64,000 bases of DNA from Chromatiales bacterium (GCA_003251535.1 QKFD01000038.1:1-64000); one strand, 5' to 3'; counted from the first letter of the stretch, positions 25,683 to 34,527 are shown. Notes: a model not told the origin generated them from the letters alone. Numbers and translations are program-made.

Positions 25683-26453
25683 CTACGGCAGAGCGCCCCC
25701 CTGCGGGCGGAACTGCCCGGCGGGCGGGTCGATCTTGCGGTACCCCTCGGGCACCGTGAACAGTGCGTCGGGCTGCGGCCCTTCCTGGATATTACGCAGC
25801 TCTCGGACATAGCCGCCAGCCATCTCTTCCCGCACTGCATTGTTGAGGCGGGGATCATACCAGCGGGTCATCGTGATCTGCGCGCCACCGCTGCCGCTGC
25901 GGCTGAACTCCCACTTCTCGGTCTGACGCCCATTGACGCTCTCGTCACCCAGATAGCGCAGTTCAAACATCACCTTCCCATTCTGCTCGCCCCGCACGGG
26001 AAAGCCGTGGTCCGCATCGTTCCACTGTAGGGCACGCACCGGCTGGCCTGACGCCTCGCCGACCATCTCCCACTTCACCGCCATCCGGCCATTGAGCGTC
26101 TCCTGGCCGAGATTGTGGCACTGCACACCGGTCATCCCGGCACAGGGATCGGACTCGTGCCCCCCGGTCGCGCCCATCGCCCCAGAGAAGGTCTGCTCCA
26201 TATAGGCCTGCTGCTCAGGGAAGATCAGGTAACCGCGCTGCTGCTCGGGGTCGAGGATCTGGATAGCAGTCTGATTCTGGTGGGTCATTTCAGAGCGCAT
26301 CCGCGCCTTGCCCACATAGAGTTTGCCGCTCTGGGGCGGCTGGTTAGGTTGGGTCTGATAGGTCTCTGCGGAGAACTGCGTGTTGAACCAACTCGCAGAT
26401 GCCGCCAGCGGAGCGGCAACCACTACGCCGATAAGCCAACGTGCCAATCTCAT
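25683..26453 (-). CDS. Secreted DUF4412-like protein
   Basis: A 256-residue protein from the ATG ending at 26453. That start gives a clean signal peptide (MRLARWLIGVVVAAPLAASA, then SWFNTQFSAE) and has a GAGGAG site; the frame extends upstream without one. The mature part is beta-rich and periodic: GKLYVGKARMRSEM, GYLIFPEQQAYMEQTFSG, a Cys pair in DPCAGMTGVQCHNLGQETLNGR, VKWEMVGEASGQPVRALQWN, VNGRQTEKWEFSRS. This resembles periplasmic LolA/DUF4412-type proteins. It lies between the sulfur-globule-type gene and the ParA-type gene. Function unknown. Confidence 0.7.
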   Translation of the reverse strand: MRLARWLIGVVVAAPLAASASWFNTQFSAETYQTQPNQPPQSGKLYVGKARMRSEMTHQNQTAIQILDPEQQRGYLIFPEQQAYMEQTFSGAMGATGGHESDPCAGMTGVQCHNLGQETLNGRMAVKWEMVGEASGQPVRALQWNDADHGFPVRGEQNGKVMFELRYLGDESVNGRQTEKWEFSRSGSGGAQITMTRWYDPRLNNAVREEMAGGYVRELRNIQEGPQPDALFTVPEGYRKIDPPAGQFRPQGGALP

Positions 26454-26514
26454 ACCGCTCTCCTCAACGTGCCAAACCGGCGTCAACGCAGGGACGACGA
26501 ACAAATAGCCCAAT

Positions 26515-26546
26515 GAGGTTGGAGGCGCCTAGACGCCCCCAACCTC
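26515..26546 (-). terminator. Hairpin downstream of the sulfur-globule-type gene
   Basis: A 13-base stem with one mismatch (GAGGTTGGAGGCG against CGCCCCCAACCTC), loop CCTAGA, ten bases after the stop at 26557. There is no long T-run, so it may be a partial terminator or an mRNA 3'-end stabiliser. Either would let the structural protein be made in excess over the downstream genes. Confidence 0.6.
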
Positions 26547-26556
26547 GGTACCAAAA

Positions 26557-26925
26557 CTACTTGGTGGTGCTGGGCTGAGCCGGGGCACCCTGCTGCGGAG
26601 CCACCGGGGCGCCGTAGCCGTAGGGGCCATAGCCGTAGGGGCCGTAGCCACCGGGATAGCCGTAGGGGCCATAGCCGTAAGGACCACCGTAGCCACCATA
26701 GTACGGGTTGCCGTAGCCAGAGCCGTAACCATAGCCTGACCCACGGCCGCGGCCGCTGAAGCTCATATCGAAGTCACCAGAGCCATCGTTGCTGAACGGG
26801 CCCCAGTTGCTGCCACCCCAGCCGGGACCGCCCCAGCCAGGACCCCACCAAGCGTTAGCCGACTGCATAGGAAGCATTGCGGCGCCGGCAATGGCGGCGG
26901 CAGCCAGGAAAGACTTCATCTTCAT
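26557..26925 (-). CDS. Sulfur-globule-type Gly/Tyr/Pro-rich secreted protein
   Basis: A 122-residue precursor with a clear signal peptide (residues 1-25, cut after SANA) and a mature protein beginning [18 protein letters not shown]. The rest is built from Gly-Tyr and Tyr-Gly-Pro-Tyr-Gly units ([20 protein letters not shown]) and a short Ala/Pro/Gln end. Length, composition and export match the sulfur globule envelope proteins (SgpA/B) of purple sulfur bacteria, which coat extracytoplasmic sulfur deposits. The ribosome binding site is ideal (GAGGAGGT). Other Gly/Tyr-rich structural proteins cannot be excluded from sequence alone. Confidence 0.82.
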   Translation of the reverse strand: MKMKSFLAAAAIAGAAMLPMQSANAWWGPGWGGPGWGGSNWGPFSNDGSGDFDMSFSGRGRGSGYGYGSGYGNPYYGGYGGPYGYGPYGYPGGYGPYGYGPYGYGAPVAPQQGAPAQPSTTK

Positions 26926-26947
26926 ATTGTTACCTCCTCGTTGATTG

Positions 26948-26990
26948 GGACCCCTGTGGGTCCATGCCCCCTCCCCACGCTAGGTGGGGA
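26948..26990 (-). promoter_or_regulatory. Two stem-loops in the leader of the sulfur-globule-type gene
   Basis: A six-pair stem GGACCC/GGGTCC (26948-26963, loop CTGT) and a seven-pair stem TCCCCAC/GTGGGGA (26972-26990, loop GCTAG) lie in the 119 bases between the upstream stop and the globule gene. They may be processing or stability elements, or attenuate read-through. No promoter is obvious. Confidence 0.5.
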
Positions 26991-27044
26991 AGTTCCTTGC
27001 CAGCGGCCCACCAAGGGTCCGCCATGCAATCCTTGAAACGGCGC

Positions 27045-27683
27045 CTACCACTGGGGCCAAGACGAACCCCAGCCCGGCATCACGCCAAAGTTGTCATATC
27101 CCGGATAGACCCCGTATCCCGGATAGTATCCTCCACCACCCCACGGCATCGCCCCCGGTGGCGCCATAGCGGCCTCGGGTAACGGGGATGTGGGAGCGGT
27201 GTAGGTGCTGCCATAACCCGAATTGGCCGCCCTGTCAGGGGTATTCTGATTCCCCCAGGGCCTGGATGGCCCATAGGGGCGTGGCCAACTCTGCTCCGGT
27301 GGGAGGGCGCCACCACTCAAATCCCCCCAAGTCCGCTGCCTGCCGCGCCCCTCTGACCATGGCCGCTGCTGCTCACGCCGTGGTGGCTCGCGCCAGTCAC
27401 TGGCCCCTTGCGGTTGTCCCCAACCCCTGCCGCTGGCCCCTTGCGGTTGCCCCCATCCTCCACCGATTTGGGGAGGAAATGAGGTACTCCCCCTGCCCTC
27501 CTGCGGACTCCCCCCCCACGGATCGGGAGGCAGGGCCATGGGCGCGGGAACATCACTGCGTCCCCCGCTCCAGTCCCAACCACTTCCGCCAGCCGGGGCA
27601 CCCCACTGCTGCGCCCCAACGCTACTTGCCATCAGCAAGAGGGAGGCGGAGAGCAACCCGGTTTTGAGGTAGCGAATGGTCAC
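27045..27683 (-). CDS. Secreted Gly/Pro/Trp-rich low-complexity protein
   Basis: A 212-residue precursor starting with GTG that overlaps the stop of the upstream gene by one base. The signal peptide is clear (residues 1-24, cut after SVGA). The mature protein is dominated by Gly, Pro, Gln, Trp and Arg, with an 11-residue tandem repeat (GWGQPQGASGR, DNA period 33 bases, 27400-27449) and a Gly/Tyr/Pro end (GGGGYYPGYGVYPGYDNFGV) like that of the next gene's product. It is probably an extracytoplasmic structural or coat protein; an additional sulfur-globule component is a fair guess. Confidence 0.72.
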   Translation of the reverse strand: MTIRYLKTGLLSASLLLMASSVGAQQWGAPAGGSGWDWSGGRSDVPAPMALPPDPWGGSPQEGRGSTSFPPQIGGGWGQPQGASGRGWGQPQGASDWREPPRREQQRPWSEGRGRQRTWGDLSGGALPPEQSWPRPYGPSRPWGNQNTPDRAANSGYGSTYTAPTSPLPEAAMAPPGAMPWGGGGYYPGYGVYPGYDNFGVMPGWGSSWPQW

Positions 27684-28033
27684 TAGTTGGGTCGCTCACT
27701 GGTTACAGGGGCCACCGCTGAGGCAGGGTCCTCACTAGAAGATCGCCCCCACCACGGCTGGTTGTGGGGCATCTGCTCAGAGGGGGAGGGGGCCCAGTAG
27801 CGACCAGGGCCGCTATAGGGTCGGCCAGAGCTATGGGGGAACCAGGCGCTCCACGCTGGCTCATTAAGTGCCTGATCAGACTGATCAAGCGGTGGCAGTA
27901 GCTGCCGCGAACTCATATAGGGTCCAAACGGCGGCGGTGGTGAAAACGGAAGACGGTGTTCTGACTCGGCAGCATAGAGTGGAACAGTCAGCAACACAAA
28001 TACGTATCCGAGCAGACGGCGGTCGATTCCCAT
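27683..28033 (-). CDS. Secreted Pro/Ser/Trp-rich small protein
   Basis: A 116-residue precursor with a hydrophobic signal (LLGYVFVLLTVPLYA, cut near residue 21). The mature part is short and Pro-rich (LPFSPPPPFGPYMSSRQLLP, WSAWFPHSSGRPYSGPGRYW). It has no cysteines and no known domain. It begins 18 bases after the RND pump stop and its own stop overlaps the next GTG, so the three genes are translationally close. Function unknown; it is paired with the Gly/Pro/Trp-rich protein. Confidence 0.65.
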   Translation of the reverse strand: MGIDRRLLGYVFVLLTVPLYAAESEHRLPFSPPPPFGPYMSSRQLLPPLDQSDQALNEPAWSAWFPHSSGRPYSGPGRYWAPSPSEQMPHNQPWWGRSSSEDPASAVAPVTSERPN

Positions 28034-28051
28034 GGGACACCCCCGATTTAG

Positions 28052-31000
28052 TTATTGGTCGCTACCGCTCTCATCGCTATCCGCTGCCAGCCCAGGCTTG
28101 AGCCGAATCCCTCGGCGCCCTGCCTTGGGCTTGGGCTTGCTGCGCCCACCTTCAGGTGCAGCCTTGCGCCCCAACTCTGGCGACTTTGATGCGGTCTTAG
28201 CGCGTCCAGTAGAACCCTTGCTCGCCACGACCTTTTTCTTCTTGGTGGCACGGGCGGCTGCTCGACTCGCGTTCGGCTTGGCGACCTCCTGTTGACTAAC
28301 CGCAGCGGGACTGCGCGTTGCGGCGGTTGGTGCTCGAACCTCTTCCTTAGTATCGGCCTGATCTAGCACCGATTCAGCAGCGGGTACTGGCCCAGCTGCG
28401 TTCCCTAATTCAGGTGCCACAGAAGACACCTCATCGGCCGCTACCTCTGGCGCAACGGAGGCGGTCTCTGCCACCGCTGCCGGTGGTAGCGCGGGCGGCT
28501 CTTCTGCCACTACGGCTGGGGAGGCGATGGCCACCGGTGCAGCCGCTGGCATGGTATCCGGCGCAGGCTCAGCCTTGGGCGGTGGCGCACTCTCTACAGG
28601 CTCAGGCTCGGCTACGGGCTGCGGCGCACTCTCCAGCGCTGCGGTGGTGACCGGCTTAGCAGGTACGGCAGTAGGCGGTGCCTCGGTGCTGGCAGCCACC
28701 GCAGGCGCGGTGGGTTTGACCTCCGCCACAGCCACCTGAGGCGCCGACACCGCTGCCGTTGCTGGCTTAGCACTCCCCTCCTCCGTTGCCTGCTGGGGCG
28801 CCGGTGCCGGGGAGGCCTTGGGACTCACGGCCGCCGGCTCTTTGGCGGTAGGTGCGGCAGGCGTTGGTGCTCCCCCGGTGGGTGGCTGACTTGGCGGCGG
28901 AGGGGTGCGGTTGCCACCCCCCTCGACCCCTAACCAGCGCCGGAGACGCGCCTTCAGCGCGTTGCTCCCCTCGGCCAACAGCCCCCCACCAATCATGACC
29001 AACAGCTGAAATACCCCGGAAAGCTTCTGCCAAAGGGAGACCGAGGCGGCGCGGGCCTGCTCCTCCGCCTCATCTTCCGGATCCACGACACAGAGCGAGG
29101 TGCCGTTGGCGTCCACCGGGCAGAAAGATTTGCGGGTGGAGATGCAACCCAAGGGGATCACCACCAGGGTCAATAGGGTGGCCACCATCACCCCAAACAG
29201 CAGCGAGATAGCCATGCCCTGGAAGATGGGATCCACCAGAATGACCATGGAGCCAAGCACCAGCGCCAGGGCAGTGATGAGGATCGGCCGAGTCCTCGCC
29301 TTACAGGAGAGGATAACCGCCTCCCGCACCGGCACCCCCTCCAGCACCTGCTGCATGGAGAAATCCACTAGCAGGATGGAGTTGCGCACGATGATGCCAG
29401 CCAGGGCGATGAAGCCGATCATCGAGGTGGCGGTGAACTCCGCCCCCATCAGCCAGTGGCCGGGGATGATACCGATGAGGGTCAACGGGATAGGTGCCAT
29501 GATGACCAGTGGCACCACAAAGTTGCCAAACTCCCACACCACCAGGATGTAGATGAGGATCAGCGCCACCCCAAATGCCGCGCCCATGTCGCGGAAGGTC
29601 TCATAGGTGACGGTCCACTCCCCAGTCCACTCAAAGGCGCTCTGAGTGATGTCATCGTCCGGGGGACCGAGGTAGCTGCCGGAGAGAGACTGATCGCTAC
29701 CAGGGGGGTGATAGTCACCCAGCAGCGCCTCTACCTCCCACATGCCGTAGATGGGAGCGGCATAACGGCCCACCGCGTCGCCCACCACATACTCTACTGG
29801 CCGTAGGTCCTTGTGGTAGACCATCGGATCCTGGCTGACGCGGATGAACTGCCCCAACTCCGTCAGGGGTACCCGGCTACCATCCCGGGCAATGACCGGC
29901 AGGTCTTTCAAACGGGCGATCTGAGAGCGGGTTGCCAACGGAACCTGAACCACGATGTAGGTGGGTTCAAGTACGGTCCCCTGCTTGATATCACCCACCC
30001 GCTCGCCCCCCATGGCCATCTTGAGGTTGCGGTTGATGGTATCGACAGAGATCCCACGGCGCACCGCCTTCTCGGTGTCCACCTCGAAGCGCCACACGTC
30101 GTAGGGCTCCTGCATATAGGAGTCCACATCCGCCACCCCCTGGGCCTGCTCGAAGGAGTCGGTGAGTTTCTGCGCCACCGCCCGCCGGGTGGCGGCATCG
30201 GGTCCGTAGATCTCGGCTACGATGGATTGCAGCACCGGCGGCCCCGGCGGCATCTCAACAATAGTGATGCGCGCCCCAGCGGCATGGGCGGTGGGAGTCA
30301 GTAGCGCTCGGCTCGCCACGGCAATGGCGTGGCTGCTGCGATCACGTTCCCCTTTATCCAGCAGCTGGATATGCAGCTCCCCCTGCCACGGCTCTTTTCG
30401 TAGGTAGTAGTGCCGCACCATGCCGTTGAAGTCGAATGGCTGGGCAGTACCGGCGTAGGTCTGGATGGCCGTCACCTCGGGAATATCCCGCACCTGCTCC
30501 GCCAAGCGGGTGATCAGGTTCTGGGTGACCGGTAGTGCCGTCCCCTCCGGCAGGTCCACCACCACCGAGTATTCCGGCTTGTTGTCATAGGGCAGCATCT
30601 TCACCGTCACCGCCCGGGTGTAGAACATGGCGCAGGAGGCGAAGAAGAGCAGAATGATGATGCCGAGGGTCGAGTAGCCGATGACCTTATTACGGATCAT
30701 CGGCAGCAGCAGCTGGCGGAAGAACCGCTCCAGCCGCTCGTTGTGCGAGTGCTCCTTGCGCTCCGCCTGTTGGAGATAGGCCATGCTGGGGCGCCAACGC
30801 ATGGTGAGCCAGGGCGCAAAGATGAAGGCGGCCAACAGCGAGAAGAGCATTGCCACCGATCCGAGCGCCGGAATAGGTGCCATGTAGGGCCCCATCATGC
30901 CGCTCACAAAGCCCATCGGTAGCAGGGCGGCGATAACAGTAAAGGTCGCCAGAATGGTGGGGTTACCCACCTCACGCACCGCATCCACCGCCGTCGCGCT

Positions 31001-32350
31001 ATCGGTCTCGCCATTCAACAGCCAGCGCCGATAGATGTTCTCCACCACCACAATGGCATCATCCACCAAGATGCCGATGGAGAAGATGAGGGCGAATAGG
31101 GAGACACGGTCGATAGTAAAACCGAGGATCCAAGCGGAGAAGACGGTGATGAGGATCACCACCGGGATGACGCACACCACCACGAGGGCGGGCCGCACGC
31201 CAAGGGCCGCCCACACCAGGAAAGCAACGGCGGCCGTGGCCACAAAGAGCTTGAGGATAAGCTCATTGACCTTGGCGTTGGCGGTATCTCCGTAGTTACG
31301 AGTCACCTCGACATGCACGTTGTCGGGGATGATCTGCCCTTTCAGCTCCCCCACCTTGTCGATGACCGCATTGGCCACGGTGACGCCGTTGGCGCCCTCC
31401 TTCTTGGCCACTGCCACGGTCACCGCCGGCACGCCGTTGGCTTGTACCTCACTGCCATAGGCGGGACCGGTGTAGAAGTTCACCACCTGATTGGGCTCTT
31501 CTGGCGCCTGGAAGACATTGGCGACATCGCGCACGTAGACCGGCACGCCGTTATTGACCGATACCACCAGCCGGGCAATATCCTCCGCGGTGTGCAGGAA
31601 GGAGCCGGTATAGACGGTGTAGTGGGAGTCGCCGCTCTCCGCAGAACCGGCCTTCTGCTCGCTATTGGCGGTCTGGATGGTGTTGGCCACCATATCCATG
31701 CTCACCCCATAGCCTGACAGCCGCTCCGGCATCACCTCCACCCGCACCTGCTCGGCGCGCCCACCGACAACAAAGCCCTGACCGGTGTTAGGGATCTGCT
31801 TCAAACTCTGTAGCAGATCGAGCCCCAGGGTGCGCAACGCACCATCATCCACATCCTCCGACCAGAGGGTCAGGGTCACCACCGGCACATCGTCGATCCC
31901 CTTGGGCTTGACCAGGGGCATGGAGACCCCGGGGGGGATCTTGTCGAGATGGGACTGGATCTTGTCGTGCACCTTGACGATGGAGGGGCCCAGCTGCTCG
32001 CCCACATCAAACTCCACCGTCACCATGCCTTCGCCGTGGGCGGAGGCCGAGTAGACGTGTTTGACGCCCGGGATCTCGCTCATGATGCGCTGGAGCGGAT
32101 CGATGGCCGCGCTCGCTACCTGCTCCGATGAGGCACCCGGGTAGCTGACAAAGACATCGACCATCGGTACCGAGATCTGCGGGTCCTCCTGACGCGGCGT
32201 CAGCAGTAACCCGAGCACCCCCATCGCCAACATGGCGAAGAAAAGTAGCGGTGAAAGAGGCGAGTGGATAAAAGCGCGGGCAGTACGCCCTGCAAGTCCG
32301 AGCGAGTCACCATTCTTTGTGGTGTTCCCGTTGGCGTGGTCGTGACTCAT
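28052..32350 (-). CDS. RND-family efflux pump with a long Ala/Pro and Lys-rich C-terminal tail
   Basis: A 1432-residue protein. Residues 1 to about 1075 are a normal RND permease of the AcrB/MexB-like class, with twelve membrane helices, two large periplasmic loops and the proton-relay Asp pair in GILVDDAIVVVENI (about 428). After the last helix come a Cys-bearing segment (STRKSFCPVDANGTSLC), a short hydrophobic helix (about 1115-1130) and about 290 extra residues. These are an Ala/Pro/Glu-rich linker and then a Lys/Arg-rich, histone-H1-like end (ATKKKKVVASKGSTGRAKTA). The tail should be cytoplasmic. The adaptor gene precedes it; no outer-membrane channel gene is adjacent. Confidence 0.9.
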   Translation of the reverse strand: MSHDHANGNTTKNGDSLGLAGRTARAFIHSPLSPLLFFAMLAMGVLGLLLTPRQEDPQISVPMVDVFVSYPGASSEQVASAAIDPLQRIMSEIPGVKHVYSASAHGEGMVTVEFDVGEQLGPSIVKVHDKIQSHLDKIPPGVSMPLVKPKGIDDVPVVTLTLWSEDVDDGALRTLGLDLLQSLKQIPNTGQGFVVGGRAEQVRVEVMPERLSGYGVSMDMVANTIQTANSEQKAGSAESGDSHYTVYTGSFLHTAEDIARLVVSVNNGVPVYVRDVANVFQAPEEPNQVVNFYTGPAYGSEVQANGVPAVTVAVAKKEGANGVTVANAVIDKVGELKGQIIPDNVHVEVTRNYGDTANAKVNELILKLFVATAAVAFLVWAALGVRPALVVVCVIPVVILITVFSAWILGFTIDRVSLFALIFSIGILVDDAIVVVENIYRRWLLNGETDSATAVDAVREVGNPTILATFTVIAALLPMGFVSGMMGPYMAPIPALGSVAMLFSLLAAFIFAPWLTMRWRPSMAYLQQAERKEHSHNERLERFFRQLLLPMIRNKVIGYSTLGIIILLFFASCAMFYTRAVTVKMLPYDNKPEYSVVVDLPEGTALPVTQNLITRLAEQVRDIPEVTAIQTYAGTAQPFDFNGMVRHYYLRKEPWQGELHIQLLDKGERDRSSHAIAVASRALLTPTAHAAGARITIVEMPPGPPVLQSIVAEIYGPDAATRRAVAQKLTDSFEQAQGVADVDSYMQEPYDVWRFEVDTEKAVRRGISVDTINRNLKMAMGGERVGDIKQGTVLEPTYIVVQVPLATRSQIARLKDLPVIARDGSRVPLTELGQFIRVSQDPMVYHKDLRPVEYVVGDAVGRYAAPIYGMWEVEALLGDYHPPGSDQSLSGSYLGPPDDDITQSAFEWTGEWTVTYETFRDMGAAFGVALILIYILVVWEFGNFVVPLVIMAPIPLTLIGIIPGHWLMGAEFTATSMIGFIALAGIIVRNSILLVDFSMQQVLEGVPVREAVILSCKARTRPILITALALVLGSMVILVDPIFQGMAISLLFGVMVATLLTLVVIPLGCISTRKSFCPVDANGTSLCVVDPEDEAEEQARAASVSLWQKLSGVFQLLVMIGGGLLAEGSNALKARLRRWLGVEGGGNRTPPPPSQPPTGGAPTPAAPTAKEPAAVSPKASPAPAPQQATEEGSAKPATAAVSAPQVAVAEVKPTAPAVAASTEAPPTAVPAKPVTTAALESAPQPVAEPEPVESAPPPKAEPAPDTMPAAAPVAIASPAVVAEEPPALPPAAVAETASVAPEVAADEVSSVAPELGNAAGPVPAAESVLDQADTKEEVRAPTAATRSPAAVSQQEVAKPNASRAAARATKKKKVVASKGSTGRAKTASKSPELGRKAAPEGGRSKPKPKAGRRGIRLKPGLAADSDESGSDQ

Positions 32351-32415
32351 GAATGGCCCGTCGAGTACAAGTCCTAGGGTGGTGTCGCCAAGTGATGGGT
32401 GGGCTTAGCCCCCCG

Positions 32416-33552
32416 TCACTTCGCCCGCGATGCCGATGAGGTCATGCCTGGAGTTGGATTAGCGATGACCCGCTCCCCTGTGCGGATCCCGGACAGGATG
32501 CTGATGTACCCCATCCCAACCTGCTCGCCTAACCGCACCAACCGCATCTCAGTTTCACCATCATCGCGCTCGATATAGACCGCCGGCAGGCTGCCGCGCC
32601 GCACCAGCGAAGAGAGCGGTACCACCGGCAGCGACTGAGTAGAGACGTTGGGGTCAAGCACGCTCACCTCCGCGTACATACCGGCAGCGGCCGGCGACTC
32701 GGTGGGGAGATCGAACTTCACGGTGACCGTGTGGCGTTTGGCATCGGCCATCGGGAAGATGCGCGCCACCCGCGCCTGCACCATGGTGTTGCGCAGATCC
32801 AGACGGGCCGGCACCGTCATCCCCTCGCGCAGGGCGAGCATGAGCCGGGAGGGGACCTCAACCTGGATTTGGAGGAAGTTGATATCGGCATACTTGAGCA
32901 GCGGTTGGCCCGGCTGCACGGTGTCGCCGACCTCCACCAACTTATCGGTGACCACGCCGTCGAAGGGGGCGTAGCCTTTGGTGTCCTTCAGCTTGGCGTC
33001 GATGGCATCCAGCTGTGACTGGGCCTGGAAGAAGGCGCTACGGGCCTGCTCTACCCCGGCGCCCCGCGCCACGAGATCGGCGTGGCGGTCCATATTGGAA
33101 TTGTTGGTCCCCATGAAGTCCTGCATTCCCCGGGTGAAGAAGCTGTCAAACATGGAGGGGACCCCCATGCCGGGCATCTGATTATTTGACCATGGGTTGA
33201 CCAGCTCACGGGTGTACTGCACCCCGGCGTTGCGCATGGCGGCATCGGCATTGCCCATCTGCGCCAGGGCAGCCCGGCGCTGCGCCATCAACTCATCATC
33301 GTTCAGGGAGACCAATACGGTGTCTTGCTTGAAGGTATCGCCTTCAGCACCGGCAATGAATTCAACCCGCCCCGGCAGTTGGGCGGCAATGGTGACTTGA
33401 CGGGTAGGTACCACGGTGCCCCCCAGCACCACGCGAGAATCGACCCGACTCTCCTGCACCGGCACCGTTTGCCACTGTCCCGCAGCGGCCGCGGTGGTGA
33501 GACATGCACCGATTGCGCCAGACAGTGCAATCAGAAATCGTCTGAGGATCAT
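32416..33552 (-). CDS. RND efflux periplasmic adaptor (MFP/HlyD family)
   Basis: A 378-residue periplasmic adaptor starting at the ATG ending at 33552 (GGGAG seven bases before it); a TTG one codon earlier is possible. It has a signal peptide (LIALSGAIGACLTTAAAAG), a lipoyl half-motif VTIAAQLPGRVEFIAGAEGD, a helical hairpin with an unusual Met/Asn-rich insertion (NPWSNNQMPGMGVPSMFDSF), the second lipoyl half GYAPFDGVVTDKLVEVGDTV and a beta-barrel region. It would link the 28052 pump to an outer-membrane channel. First gene of the run. Confidence 0.9.
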   Translation of the reverse strand: MILRRFLIALSGAIGACLTTAAAAGQWQTVPVQESRVDSRVVLGGTVVPTRQVTIAAQLPGRVEFIAGAEGDTFKQDTVLVSLNDDELMAQRRAALAQMGNADAAMRNAGVQYTRELVNPWSNNQMPGMGVPSMFDSFFTRGMQDFMGTNNSNMDRHADLVARGAGVEQARSAFFQAQSQLDAIDAKLKDTKGYAPFDGVVTDKLVEVGDTVQPGQPLLKYADINFLQIQVEVPSRLMLALREGMTVPARLDLRNTMVQARVARIFPMADAKRHTVTVKFDLPTESPAAAGMYAEVSVLDPNVSTQSLPVVPLSSLVRRGSLPAVYIERDDGETEMRLVRLGEQVGMGYISILSGIRTGERVIANPTPGMTSSASRAK

Positions 33553-33915
33553 CAAACAGCTCCCATCGGAAGGTGAAGGCGCGAAATAGATTTTTTATGG
33601 TTCTGCACGCGGCCAGAGGGGAAATTAACACAAATAAAATCCCCTGATAACAACGCGGCTCTCTTCCCCTTTCGAATCGCCCCTTGGATGCCTATCTCAC
33701 ACCCACCGAGAGACTGGCATTTACCTTCGCACCGCCGGGAATCCCCTTGATTACGCAAGGTTAAAGGGCCCAGTAGGCAGGGTAACTTAATGGCTCGATA
33801 AGGAAAGGTAGGCTCCCAGCCGGTATGGGACACGGCGAATTCCGCTCGCGCAGGATAACCGATGAATGGAGACATGCAAGTGATCCCGTGGGTTCCCTCT
33901 CTCGGGTGCTGTCGG
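33553..33915. other. Intergenic region upstream of the RND operon
   Basis: A 363-base stretch between the SprA-like gene and the RND adaptor, both on the minus strand. The composition is a little lower in GC, and I see no convincing coding frame, so it probably holds the promoter of the ten-gene run. No specific operator was identified. Confidence 0.4.
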
Positions 33916-34527
33916 TCAAGCGTAGGCTTGGAAGGTGGGTTCGCGGATAACCCCAGCTTCGGCATAGCGAGCGATGGCCTGTAGACCACCACGACTCTCC
34001 TCGCCTCCAGAGGCCAACTCCAAGCGCGCCTGCGCCGCCATCCGTGCTGCCTTGGCCGCCACTTTGCGATCTTGTCCAGAGGGTTCTAGCGGCGCCAGCG
34101 CCGCCTGCTGAATGGTGTTGGCCTTCTGTAGCGTTGCCTGCGGATCGCCTGGGATGGGTGAGGTATCGATACCCACCTCTCCCCCCACCGCATAGCTGCG
34201 CCCATCTGGACCACGCTGGTAGGTAAAGCTGGCACCGCGGGTCACATATTGTCCCCCGGCGGCCAGATGGGCCAGCTCATGGGCCCGCACCTCGCGGTCG
34301 CGCTGCTTCAGCTGCTCCAGTTCACGCAACTGCTCCGCGGAGGGGGTGGTACTACTGCCCTCCTCACTACGGGTTCCACTCTGGTCAGTAGCCGCAACGC
34401 TCCCGCTCTGCTCGGTGGTGGCAGGGGTGGCCTCGGCCGACCCAGCAGTGGCCGCACTGGGAGAGCCTACCGCCAGGCTGGCGATCCAGGCGGAGAGCGG
34501 GGTCGATGAGACGGCAGAGAGCGACAC
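33916..34527 (-). CDS. SprA-related putative metalloprotease
   Basis: A 203-residue protein starting with GTG. It has a low-complexity Ala/Ser/Thr-rich N terminus (about 1-65) and then the conserved family block: LKQRDREVRAHELAHLAAGG with the zinc motif HELAH, YVTRGASFTYQRGPDGRSYA, VGGEVGIDTSPIPGDPQATL and QDRKVAAKAARMAAQARLEL. This is the CJM1_0395/SprA-related family, common in proteobacteria. The role is not well established. No signal peptide is seen. Confidence 0.85.
   Translation of the reverse strand: MSLSAVSSTPLSAWIASLAVGSPSAATAGSAEATPATTEQSGSVAATDQSGTRSEEGSSTTPSAEQLRELEQLKQRDREVRAHELAHLAAGGQYVTRGASFTYQRGPDGRSYAVGGEVGIDTSPIPGDPQATLQKANTIQQAALAPLEPSGQDRKVAAKAARMAAQARLELASGGEESRGGLQAIARYAEAGVIREPTFQAYA

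Noticed and set aside
26557-28033. CRISPR-like or satellite repeats in the low-complexity genes
   Set aside because: The repeats are in frame, short and encode repeated residues; there are no spacers.
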